Of a DNA stretch of 64,000 nucleotides, positions 42,900 through 50,140 are shown one piece after another (position 1 is the stretch's first letter; every line of letters begins with the position of its first letter). The position numbers were made by a program, and so were the translations under genes. The notes beneath the pieces were generated by a model, which saw nothing but the letters and a program-made list of their open reading frames with translations, did not search any database and was not told the origin of the DNA. This DNA is from Palsa-1447 sp964509885 (lineage in GTDB: Bacteria; Verrucomicrobiota; Verrucomicrobiia; Opitutales; Opitutaceae), in the NCBI GenBank assembly GCA_964509885.1, contig CAZDZL010000011.1, forward strand, positions 15,183-79,182, read 5' to 3'.

Positions 42900-43067
42900 G
42901 TGAACAAGCTCTGCATCTTCGGCGGCTCGCTCGTCGGCGGGTACGTCGCAGGGTACATGGTTTCCAGCTACGGGATGATGACCGAGGTCATCGTAAGCGG
43001 CATCGGCAGCATGGTGGGCGTCTATCTGGGTTGGAAGCTCGCCCGGCGCATCGAACGCGGGTACTAG
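42900..43067 (+). CDS. Small membrane protein, 55 residues
   Basis: A GTG-started reading frame of 55 codons encodes a protein with two hydrophobic segments: one Gly-rich (CIFGGSLVGGYVAGYMV) and one at VIVSGIGSMVGVYLGW. It ends with a basic tail (KLARRIERGY). Codon third positions are mainly G/C, as in neighbouring genes, and the positive tail suits a cytoplasmic end. The GxxxG-type pattern suggests helix packing or oligomerisation. No known family was recognised. The gene fills an otherwise empty gap between two minus-strand genes. Confidence 0.6.
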   Translation: MNKLCIFGGSLVGGYVAGYMVSSYGMMTEVIVSGIGSMVGVYLGWKLARRIERGY

Positions 43068-43079
43068 GGACCGGGGCCT

Positions 43080-43982
43080 TCAGTCCGGCTCCACGTGGAC
43101 CGTGACATCGCTCACCCGCAGGCGTGAGCCGAGCAGCTTGTCCTTCACGGCATGGGCGATCTCGTGGCCCTCACGCACGCTGAGGGCGCCCTCGACGCGG
43201 ATCTGGATATCGACCAGGTAGCTCAGCCCGCTCTTGCGGATGCGGCACTTGTCGAGGCTCGCGACGCCAGAGACGTGCGCTGCGATCTCCCGCACGTCCC
43301 GCTCCATCTTCGCGGGCACGGCGATGTCCATCACCTCGTTGAGCGCCCTGCGGAATATCTTAATGCCGTTGTAGGCGATCACGGCCGACGCAACGAGCGC
43401 GGCCCAGCCGTCGGCCGCGGCGTACCCCGGCCCCCCGACGACGGCAATCGAGATGCCGATGAAGGCCGCAGCCGACGTCATGGCGTCCGAGAGGTGGTGC
43501 CAGGACTCGGCCCCGAGCGCCGTGCTCTCGGTGTCGCGCCCGACGGCCTCCAGGCGCCTGGAAAAGACGACCTTGGCGGCGACGACCCCCGCGAGGATGA
43601 GGAGTGTCCACCACTGCGGCAGGCGCTGCGGGTCGCGGATCTCGGTCACCGCGTGCCAGCCGATGCCGACGCCGGCGACGAGGACCACGACCGCGGTGAA
43701 GAGCCCGGCGACCGCCTCGGCCTTCCCGTGGCCGTAGGGATGGTCGGCGTCGGGCGGCCGGGCCGCCCACTTGAACCCGGCCCAGATGAGGATCGATATC
43801 GCGATGTCACTCATCGACTCCACCCCGTCGGCCACGAGCGCGTAGGCGTGGCCGACGACGCCCCCGGCGACCTTGATCACCGCGAGGACGGCGTTGAGCA
43901 CCATCCCGCGCACGACGAGCCGCGCGCCCTTGAGCGCACGGTCCACGGTCGCCGCATGGTGGGGGGGCAGAGTCTCGGGCAT
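43080..43982 (-). CDS. Cation diffusion facilitator family transporter
   Basis: The 300-residue protein has about six membrane helices, metal-site motifs in helix 2 (LVADGVESMSDIA) and helix 5 (SWHHLSDAMTS), the HPYGHGKAE loop, and a C-terminal ferredoxin-like cytoplasmic domain from about residue 215. CDF proteins export Zn2+, Mn2+, Fe2+ or Co2+ in exchange for protons. The SxxxD/HxxxD arrangement is compatible with zinc or manganese; the metal is not determined. A divergent ACT-protein gene lies upstream. Confidence 0.92.
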   Translation of the reverse strand: MPETLPPHHAATVDRALKGARLVVRGMVLNAVLAVIKVAGGVVGHAYALVADGVESMSDIAISILIWAGFKWAARPPDADHPYGHGKAEAVAGLFTAVVVLVAGVGIGWHAVTEIRDPQRLPQWWTLLILAGVVAAKVVFSRRLEAVGRDTESTALGAESWHHLSDAMTSAAAFIGISIAVVGGPGYAAADGWAALVASAVIAYNGIKIFRRALNEVMDIAVPAKMERDVREIAAHVSGVASLDKCRIRKSGLSYLVDIQIRVEGALSVREGHEIAHAVKDKLLGSRLRVSDVTVHVEPD

Positions 43983-44090
43983 CGCGCCTTGGACGCTGGG
44001 GCTCCCGAGGAAAATCTCAACACCTCGCCGTTGACCCCCGGGGCATTCGCTTCAAGATCCCGCGACGCCATGGCCGCCCGAACGAGCTCA

Positions 44091-44525
44091 ATGCCGCACG
44101 ACCCCGTGAAGCAGTTCTCGGTGTTTGCCGAGAACCGGGTGGGACGCCTCTACGACCTGACGTCGCTCCTGAAGGACAACAACGTCCACATCATGGCCAT
44201 CACGGTCCTCGACACCACGGACAGCTCGATCATCCGGGTGGTCGTCGACGATCCGACGAAGGCGCGCGAGCTCATGGTGAGCAACGACTTCCCCTACGGG
44301 GAGTGCGACATACTCGCGGTCGAGATCGGCGACGAGTCGGAGCTGCGCGGCGTGCTCGCGGCCCTCCTGGAGGCGGAGATAAACACCCACTACGTCTACA
44401 GCTTCATAAAGCGGCCCGCCGACCGATGCGCCGTCGCCATCAGCGCCGAGGAGCCGGAAACCGCGGCCCAGGCCCTGGGCAAGCGGGGGTTCAAGGTCCT
44501 CCAGCAGAGCGATATCTCGAGATAG
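44091..44525 (+). CDS. ACT-domain protein
   Basis: The 144-residue protein holds two ACT-like domains in tandem, one at residues 7-70 (FSVFAENRVGRLYDLTSLLKD) and one at about 75-140. ACT domains bind amino acids or other small ligands and regulate enzymes. The stand-alone form resembles regulatory subunits or sensors related to acetolactate synthase. The ATG at 44091 is chosen; an in-frame ATG at 44070 would add seven residues. It is divergent from the CDF gene and converges with the DUF3299 gene, 5 bases apart. Confidence 0.85.
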   Translation: MPHDPVKQFSVFAENRVGRLYDLTSLLKDNNVHIMAITVLDTTDSSIIRVVVDDPTKARELMVSNDFPYGECDILAVEIGDESELRGVLAALLEAEINTHYVYSFIKRPADRCAVAISAEEPETAAQALGKRGFKVLQQSDISR

Positions 44526-44530
44526 GCGCC

Positions 44531-45040
44531 CTACTCCACCACCTGGCCGGGCCCCTCGGCCTCCAGCTGGTAGATGCCCGTCATGTAGCCGCTCTCGAAG
44601 GTCGGGTTGACCCTGAAGGTCCCGTGGAAGGCGATCGGAACATCCTGCGTGATGGGCACCCCCTTGGGGATCCTCACGATGACCCAGTCGTTCATGTTGG
44701 GCACGACGCCGTAGCAGCACGCCATCTGGTTGGCCATCAGCAGGAATTCGACGGCCTTTCCGTTCTCGAGCTTCGTCGGAAGCATGAAGCCTGTCACGAT
44801 GGCCTTCTTCCCGTTCCATCCCCTGACCGCAGGGGGGATCTGCTCCTCGCCTGTCGGGGGCGCCGCCTTCGGGTTGGCGAGGGGGTCGTACTCCGGGGCG
44901 ATGAACTTGAAGCTCGAGAGCCGGTCGAACCCGAGCTTGAGGTAGCCGTTGTCGACCTCGGGCGCGGGAATCTGCAGCTGTGCCGTCTCGCCGGGGGCGG
45001 CGAGCGGGACCAAGGCAAGGGCTAGGAAAAGGAGCCTCAC
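44531..45040 (-). CDS. DUF3299 exported protein
   Basis: The 169-residue protein has a signal peptide (RLLFLALALVPLAAP) and a DUF3299 domain (IVTGFMLPTKLENGKAVEFLL, ANQMACCYGVVPNMNDWV, a Cys pair, then PITQDVPIAFHGTF). Cys-Cys and Asn/Asp suggest a metal or disulfide site. The GTG at 45040 gives the best signal peptide; an in-frame TTG at 45073 with AAGG upstream is the alternative. It is the last gene of an operon with an FtsX permease and a LolD-type ATPase. In Vibrio-type zinc uptake loci I recall the same trio beside a zinc-binding DUF2796 protein. Confidence 0.8.
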   Translation of the reverse strand: MRLLFLALALVPLAAPGETAQLQIPAPEVDNGYLKLGFDRLSSFKFIAPEYDPLANPKAAPPTGEEQIPPAVRGWNGKKAIVTGFMLPTKLENGKAVEFLLMANQMACCYGVVPNMNDWVIVRIPKGVPITQDVPIAFHGTFRVNPTFESGYMTGIYQLEAEGPGQVVE

Positions 45041-45090
45041 GCCCCACACTACCACAACCGCGCGCTTCGTCAAAGGGCCTTGTGCGCCGC

Positions 45091-46296
45091 CTACGACACC
45101 GGGGCGAGGTTCTCGGCGACCGGCAGGCGGTAGGCCTTGAGCGCCGGGACAATCCCGCCGAGGGCGCAGAGGACCACGAGGCCCGCTGGAGCGAGGGCCA
45201 GCACGGGGTGGACCTCGGTGAGCGAGAGCACGACGCCGGTCTGCGCGCGGATGATCCGGGCGACGCCGGCGAAGAGGACGCCGTAGACCGCAAACCCCGC
45301 GAGGGCGCCCAGGGCGCCTATGCACGCGGACTCCGCGACCACGGCGCCGAAGACCAGCCGCCTGCGGGCGCCGAGCGCCCTCAGGATCGCAATGTCGCGC
45401 TTCCGGGCATTCATCGAGTTGTAGATGCTCGCGAGGACGGAGCCGGCGGCCACGAGCGCCACAAGGTAGGCCACCAGCGCCAGCACCTGGTCGAACCAGC
45501 TGATCTTCCCGAAGAGGTCCGCGAGGATGGCCCCCACGGGATATGCGAACGTGAGCCTGTTGCCCTGCTTGTTGATCATGAGGTCCATCATGAAGCCGGC
45601 CGTGGGCGACCGGAGCTTGATCAGGACGGCGCTGATGTCGGTCGCCGCGCGCGGGTCGTGCCCGCTCATGGTCTGGACGCCCTTGATCGGTATAAGGACC
45701 ACCCGGTCGAGCGGCGTGCCGGTCGGGCTGAGGATCCCGACGACGGTGAACAGGTCGGCATGCTGCGCGGAGGGATCGTACGCCAGCCCGTGGAACGGGT
45801 GGAAGGTGTCGCCGACCTTCAGGCCGAGCCTCTCGGCGGCGAAGCTCCCGACGACAGCCTCCTTGGCCTCGGCGGCGAAGAGTCGGCCGCCGGGGGCCAC
45901 GCGGTACGTCCTGCCGGGGGCGTATTCCACGTCCGTGAAGAGCTCCGGGATCGTCCCCACGATCCGGTATCCCCTGAGGTTGTCGCCGACGGCGATCGGG
46001 ATCGCCACCTTCACAGCCCGGTCCCGGCGGACGGCCTCGTAGTCCTGCCAGGCCAGGTTGCCCGGCGACGCCTCGAGGTGGAAGATCGCGTTCAGGACAA
46101 GCTGGAGCTTCGAGCCGCGCGCCCCGAGCACGGCGTCGAATGCCGTCGTCGTCTGCAGGAAGGACTTCTGGGCCTGGGCCTTCACCATCCAGACGGTCAT
46201 GAGGAGGCCGCCGGCGAGCGCCAGGCTCGCCGCCGTTATGAAGGTCGAGAAGGCGTGCTGCCTCAGGCTGCGGTAGACTATGAGGAGCAGCGTCAT
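45091..46296 (-). CDS. FtsX-family ABC transporter permease
   Basis: The 401-residue permease has an N-terminal membrane helix (STFITAASLALAGGLLM), a periplasmic domain of about 200 residues and three C-terminal helices with ARKRDIAILRALGARRR before the second of them. The fold is LolC/LolE/MacB-like. It overlaps the ATPase stop by 4 bases (ATGA) and precedes the DUF3299 gene by about 50 bases. It should work with the ATPase as a mechanotransmitting or lipoprotein/metal-linked transporter, not a classical importer. Confidence 0.9.
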   Translation of the reverse strand: MTLLLIVYRSLRQHAFSTFITAASLALAGGLLMTVWMVKAQAQKSFLQTTTAFDAVLGARGSKLQLVLNAIFHLEASPGNLAWQDYEAVRRDRAVKVAIPIAVGDNLRGYRIVGTIPELFTDVEYAPGRTYRVAPGGRLFAAEAKEAVVGSFAAERLGLKVGDTFHPFHGLAYDPSAQHADLFTVVGILSPTGTPLDRVVLIPIKGVQTMSGHDPRAATDISAVLIKLRSPTAGFMMDLMINKQGNRLTFAYPVGAILADLFGKISWFDQVLALVAYLVALVAAGSVLASIYNSMNARKRDIAILRALGARRRLVFGAVVAESACIGALGALAGFAVYGVLFAGVARIIRAQTGVVLSLTEVHPVLALAPAGLVVLCALGGIVPALKAYRLPVAENLAPVS

Positions 46297-46970
46297 CGGG
46301 CCCGCTCCCCGGCCGCCGCGTTGAGCGACGTGAAATCCTCGACGCGGCCGAACTGGCCGAGGACCTCCTCGTCGTGGCTCACGAGGAGGAGCGCCGCGCC
46401 GCTCTCGCGGCAGGCCTCGCGGATGAGCGCCAGGGCCTCGCGGGCGTTGCGGCGGTCGAGGTTGCCCGTCGGCTCGTCGGCGAGGACGAGCGCCGGGCGG
46501 TTCGCCAGCGCGCGGGCAACCGCCACCCGCTGCTGCTGCCCCGTGGACAGCTGCCTCGGGAAGTGCCCGAGCCTGTGCCCGAGTCCCACGCGGCCGAGGA
46601 GCCCCCGGGCGCGCCCGAAGTCCGCGCCCGCGGGCGAGAAGCTCATGCCGAGGACGACGTTCTCGAGGACCGTGTAGCCCTGAAGAAGGTTGAAGGTCTG
46701 GAAGATGTAGCCGAGCTTCGCCGCCCTCAGGCGGTCGCGCGCGGGCTCCGCGAGGGAGGCCATATCCGTCCCGTCGATCGCGATCGACCCGGAGTCGGCG
46801 GCGAGTATCCCCGACACCAGGTTCAGGAACGTCGTCTTCCCGCAGCCGCTCTCCCCGCGGAGCGCGCGCTCCTCGCCCGCGCCGAGCGAGAAGGCGGGGA
46901 TGTGCACGACCTCGACCCGCGCGCCCTCGGGGCCCGCGAACGACTTGCGGAGGTCTGTGACGGCGAGCAT
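46293..46970 (-). CDS. LolD-type ABC ATPase
   Basis: The 225-residue ATPase has Walker A GESGCGKTTF, signature LSTGQQQRVAVARAL, Walker B LVLADEPTGNLD and an H-loop His (LLVSHDEE). FQTFNLL and DEPTGNLD place it in the LolD/MacB group. The ATG at 46970 matches the family start (MLAVTDLRKSF); an upstream frame to 47048 would add unrelated residues. It is the first gene of the three-gene operon. Confidence 0.93.
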   Translation of the reverse strand: MLAVTDLRKSFAGPEGARVEVVHIPAFSLGAGEERALRGESGCGKTTFLNLVSGILAADSGSIAIDGTDMASLAEPARDRLRAAKLGYIFQTFNLLQGYTVLENVVLGMSFSPAGADFGRARGLLGRVGLGHRLGHFPRQLSTGQQQRVAVARALANRPALVLADEPTGNLDRRNAREALALIREACRESGAALLLVSHDEEVLGQFGRVEDFTSLNAAAGERAR

Positions 46971-47081
46971 GGCCCGTTGAGGATGGGAGGACGCGCGCCG
47001 ATGCCAAACGTATTGCGCCGCGCGGGCGCCTTGGGCGCGGGATTGCATCGGGGCGCAAAATTCTCAAGATGTGCCGGTCCC

Positions 47082-48410
47082 ATGCTTAACGCCGCGAACG
47101 AGTTGCTGATCCTTGGGCTCCTCGTCGTCGTGAACGGCATCATGACCGCGGCCGAGACGGCGTTTGTCTCCGCGCGCAAGGAGAGGCTCAGGAGGATGGC
47201 CGAGTCCGGCGGCGAGGGCGCCGCCGCGGCCCTCATGATCGCCGAGCACCCGGGGAGGTTCCTCGGGCTCGTCCAGTTCTGGCTGACGGTGACCTCGGTG
47301 GTCGCCGGCGTCGCCCTCGTCGCTTCGGCGGCGGAGGAGTTCGCTTCCCTCTTTTCAAGGTGGCCGGTGGCGGCCCCATGGGCCGAGACGATTGGGATCG
47401 TCGCCGGGACCCTCGTCGTCAGCTCGGCCATGCTGCTCTTCGGCGAGCTCCTTCCCAAGAGGCTGGCCCTGGCGAACCCCGAGAGGGCGGCCGCGATCCT
47501 CGGGCCCTCGATGCGCACCCTCTCCCGCCTCGTGAGCCCCCTCTCCGCGGTGCTCGGCTCCGCGAGCGAGGCGATCGCCTCCTCGATGGGGTTCAAGCCG
47601 AGGCCGATCACCGAGCTGGTCGGCGACGAGGACGTGCGAGCGCTCGTCGAGCGCGGCCTCCACGCGGGCGTCTTCAAGCGCGCCAAGAAGGAGATGGTCG
47701 ACGGCGTGCTGTCCCTCGACAAGCTCCTCATCACGGCGATCATGACGCCCCGCTCCAAGATCGTGTTCCTCAACATCGACGACAACGAGGAGACCAACTG
47801 GAGGAAGATCGTCACGAGCGGGCACTCCTACTTCCCGGTGTTCCAGAAGAACCGGGACCAGGTCGTCGGGATGGTCTCCGTCAAGGCGCTGTGGGCGCAC
47901 TCGGCGATCGGTCTGCCGACGGCCCTCAAGAACCTCCTCGTGCCGCCGCTGATCGCCCCGGAGTCGATGACGGCGCTCCAGCTGCTCGAGCAGTTCAAGA
48001 AGACGGGACGGCACACCGCCGTGATCTCCGACGAGTTCGGCGCGGTCCAGGGGCTCGTCACGCTGATTGACGTCTTCGAGGCGATCGTCGGGGACCTCCC
48101 CGAGCCGGGCCACCGCAACCAGTCCGGGGCGAAGCGGCGGGAGGACGGCACGTGGCTCGTCGACGCGACGCTCCCGATCGCCGAGTTCAAGACCGCCCTC
48201 GGGATCTCGTCGGAGCTTCCCAACGAGGCCCAGGCCGAGTACAGGACGGCCGGCGGGTTCGTCGTCACGCAGTTCGGCCGGATTCCGGCGGTCGGGGACC
48301 AGTTCGGATGGGGAGGCTGGCGCTTCGAGGTCGCCGAGATGGACAAGCGCCGGGTCGACAAGGTGATCGTGGCGCCCCTGGCGCCGCAGCCCGGCGCGCC
48401 CGCGCCGTGA
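47082..48410 (+). CDS. CNNM/CorC-like hemolysin-family membrane protein
   Basis: The 442-residue protein has an N-terminal DUF21/CNNM membrane domain with about four helices (including AMLLFGELLPKRLAL), a pair of CBS domains (from IMTPRSKIVFLNID to VISDEFGAVQGLVTLIDVFEAIVGD), and a C-terminal CorC/HlyC-like transporter-associated domain (GTWLVDATLPIAEF). The family is linked to Mg2+ or Co2+ transport and to nucleotide-regulated efflux; the old name hemolysin is misleading. Start at ATG 47082. A divergent gap of 111 bases precedes it. Confidence 0.92.
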   Translation: MLNAANELLILGLLVVVNGIMTAAETAFVSARKERLRRMAESGGEGAAAALMIAEHPGRFLGLVQFWLTVTSVVAGVALVASAAEEFASLFSRWPVAAPWAETIGIVAGTLVVSSAMLLFGELLPKRLALANPERAAAILGPSMRTLSRLVSPLSAVLGSASEAIASSMGFKPRPITELVGDEDVRALVERGLHAGVFKRAKKEMVDGVLSLDKLLITAIMTPRSKIVFLNIDDNEETNWRKIVTSGHSYFPVFQKNRDQVVGMVSVKALWAHSAIGLPTALKNLLVPPLIAPESMTALQLLEQFKKTGRHTAVISDEFGAVQGLVTLIDVFEAIVGDLPEPGHRNQSGAKRREDGTWLVDATLPIAEFKTALGISSELPNEAQAEYRTAGGFVVTQFGRIPAVGDQFGWGGWRFEVAEMDKRRVDKVIVAPLAPQPGAPAP

Positions 48411-48475
48411 GCTGCGAATAACTTGTCGGCAAACGGTCGTTGCGTTTAAGTCGGGCGCTGAGAAATATTTCGCGC

Positions 48476-48682
48476 ATGGCGGACACATGGAAGATGCCTT
48501 CACCGGACAACCCACCTCGATCGTCGGCTCCGTCCTTCCGGACGCCGCCGGGCGAGCCGCTCTTCAAGACGATCACCAGCGCAGACTGGAAGCGCTCGCT
48601 CGACTCGGCAAAGCAGCAGCCGAATGCCATCTCCGAGCAGATACGGATCGCGATCTCGTCCTTCTTGCAAAAGACGAAGTGA
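48476..48682 (+). CDS. Small hypothetical protein coupled to the kinase-like gene
   Basis: The 68-residue protein begins MADTWKMPSPDNPP and ends in a Lys/Gln/Ser-rich helix (SEQIRIAISSFLQKTK). Its start ATG lies after AAATATTTCGCGC, with no good ribosome binding site. From about 48530 to the stop, this frame has strongly G/C-rich third positions, whereas the +1 frame over the same bases does not. I therefore take it as the coding frame. The stop overlaps the GTG of the next gene by 3 bases, suggesting coupling. No homologous family was recognised. Confidence 0.5.
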   Translation: MADTWKMPSPDNPPRSSAPSFRTPPGEPLFKTITSADWKRSLDSAKQQPNAISEQIRIAISSFLQKTK

Positions 48683-49419
48683 GCCTGCTTGAGGCCTCGG
48701 GGCCCAACTGGGCGGCGTTCGGCGCGGCCATCCGCGACTTCCGCAGGCTCCTGCCCATCCGCCCGCTCTCGGACTTCGGCTTCCACGAGACCGAGGGGAA
48801 TCCGCTCGAGGAGCCGGATTCGCGCCTCAGGAAGATTGGGGGCGGCGTGGAGGCGTGGGCCTTCGAGGCGTCCGGGGAGGGCTCCGTCTACAAGTTTTAC
48901 AGCCCCCGCGACGAGAAGCGGATCGGCAGCGAGTTTGGCTTCGGCCGCGGGGCCGAGACCGTGCTCCAGGCAAGCGCCGGCATCGGCGACTACCGCGCGC
49001 TCCTCGAGAAGCTCCTCATCATCCTGGCCCTCGGCGGCATGGCCACGGAGGTCATCGCGGTGACGCCCGAGGGCATACTCGTGGCCAAGCAGGCGCGCGG
49101 GCAGACGCTCCAGCAGGGCGACGACATGTCGCGCGACCTCCCGGGGGGGCTGATAGAGATCCCCTCCAGGTTCCTCAGGGCCGACCGGGACCACCCGCGG
49201 CTCCATTTCCTCGGGGGCTCCCCCTACCTGGTGGCGGACCTCCACGCGAAGAACTTCGTGAGGGCGGCCGACGGCGTGCTGCGGGTGATCGACCTGGTGG
49301 CCGGCCCGTGGCCCGCGGATGCGTCGCTCACGGACCCGCTCATGGCGGAGTGGCTCGCCCGCGTGCGCGCCGACCCCCTTGCCCCCGCCCTGCCGGACGC
49401 GCCGGACGAGGAACTCTGA
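48679..49419 (+). CDS. Kinase-like protein resembling the polyvalent-protein kinase domain
   Basis: The 246-residue protein has a possible glycine-rich region and Lys72 (GEGSVYKFYSP), then a helical lobe. A catalytic-type loop VADLHAKNF (Asp187, His189, Asn192) and VIDLVAG with Asp205 follow. Order and spacing fit a minimal protein-kinase-like fold, and the wording resembles the kinase domain I know from polyvalent proteins of phages and conjugative elements. The GTG start at 48679 is chosen because codon third positions become G/C-rich from there and it overlaps the preceding stop. A longer frame from 48487 exists but has a weak codon pattern before 48679. Target and trigger are unknown. Confidence 0.6.
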   Translation: MSLLEASGPNWAAFGAAIRDFRRLLPIRPLSDFGFHETEGNPLEEPDSRLRKIGGGVEAWAFEASGEGSVYKFYSPRDEKRIGSEFGFGRGAETVLQASAGIGDYRALLEKLLIILALGGMATEVIAVTPEGILVAKQARGQTLQQGDDMSRDLPGGLIEIPSRFLRADRDHPRLHFLGGSPYLVADLHAKNFVRAADGVLRVIDLVAGPWPADASLTDPLMAEWLARVRADPLAPALPDAPDEEL

Positions 49420-49431
49420 GGCGGGACCGGC

Positions 49432-49953
49432 TCAGCTCTTGTCGGCGGCCAGGACGCCGAGTATCGTCTCGGCCTGCTTGCTGGTCGTGCCCTTGTAGTC
49501 CGTGTAAATGACCTTGCCGCCCTTGATCAGGTAGGCGTTGCGGTGGGACATCCCGCCCAGGTAAGTTTCGACCCCGAAGGCATTGATCACCTTGTCGTCG
49601 GTGTCGGCAATTAACGTGAACGGCAGGTGGTACTTCTCCTTGAACGCCTTCTGGGCCGCGACATCGTCATGGCTGACGCCGATCACGGCGACGCCCTTGG
49701 ACGTGAGGCTCTCGTAGCCGTCGCGGATCGAGCATCCCTGGGCGGTGCAGCCCGGCGTGTCGGCCTTCGGGTAGAAATAGACCAGCGTGTAGGCCTGCTT
49801 GGCGTACACGTCCGTGAACTTGAGCGTCTGGCCGGAATCGGTGACGCCGCTGATGTCGGGGGCATTGTCGCCGACCTTGAGCTGTGCCTGGGCGGAGTGG
49901 GACATGGAAAGGGTGAGCAAAACGGCAAAGAGTGAGGGAATCGGCAGTTTCAT
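49432..49953 (-). CDS. Periplasmic peroxiredoxin, PrxQ/BCP type
   Basis: The 173-residue protein has a signal peptide (to about residue 23) and a peroxiredoxin domain with peroxidatic Cys69 in TPGCTAQGCS and a resolving Cys74 five residues later, as in atypical 2-Cys PrxQ/BCP enzymes. It reduces hydrogen peroxide or organic peroxides in the periplasm and would be recycled by a thiol partner. The ATG at 49953 begins the signal; a longer frame to 49992 is not needed. Confidence 0.92.
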   Translation of the reverse strand: MKLPIPSLFAVLLTLSMSHSAQAQLKVGDNAPDISGVTDSGQTLKFTDVYAKQAYTLVYFYPKADTPGCTAQGCSIRDGYESLTSKGVAVIGVSHDDVAAQKAFKEKYHLPFTLIADTDDKVINAFGVETYLGGMSHRNAYLIKGGKVIYTDYKGTTSKQAETILGVLAADKS

Positions 49954-50140
49954 GGGGAGCGGCAAGCTGGACCGAACGGGCGCCCTTTGCAAGCCGCCGC
50001 AGGAAAGTGGGAAAGGGGCCCTTTCGGGGCACCTTTTCCGGAACCTATTGCGGTCCCGTAGAGACTAAAAACGTCCCCGTGGGAGCCCCCGCTGCCCGGC
50101 ATTGCTTTTGCCCACTTTCTCTGTAAGCAGCATTACCTTC

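Noticed and set aside
44531..45325. Longer start for the DUF3299 gene reaching 45325
   Set aside because: The extension lies inside the upstream permease gene and reads as shadow sequence; a signal peptide begins at 45040.
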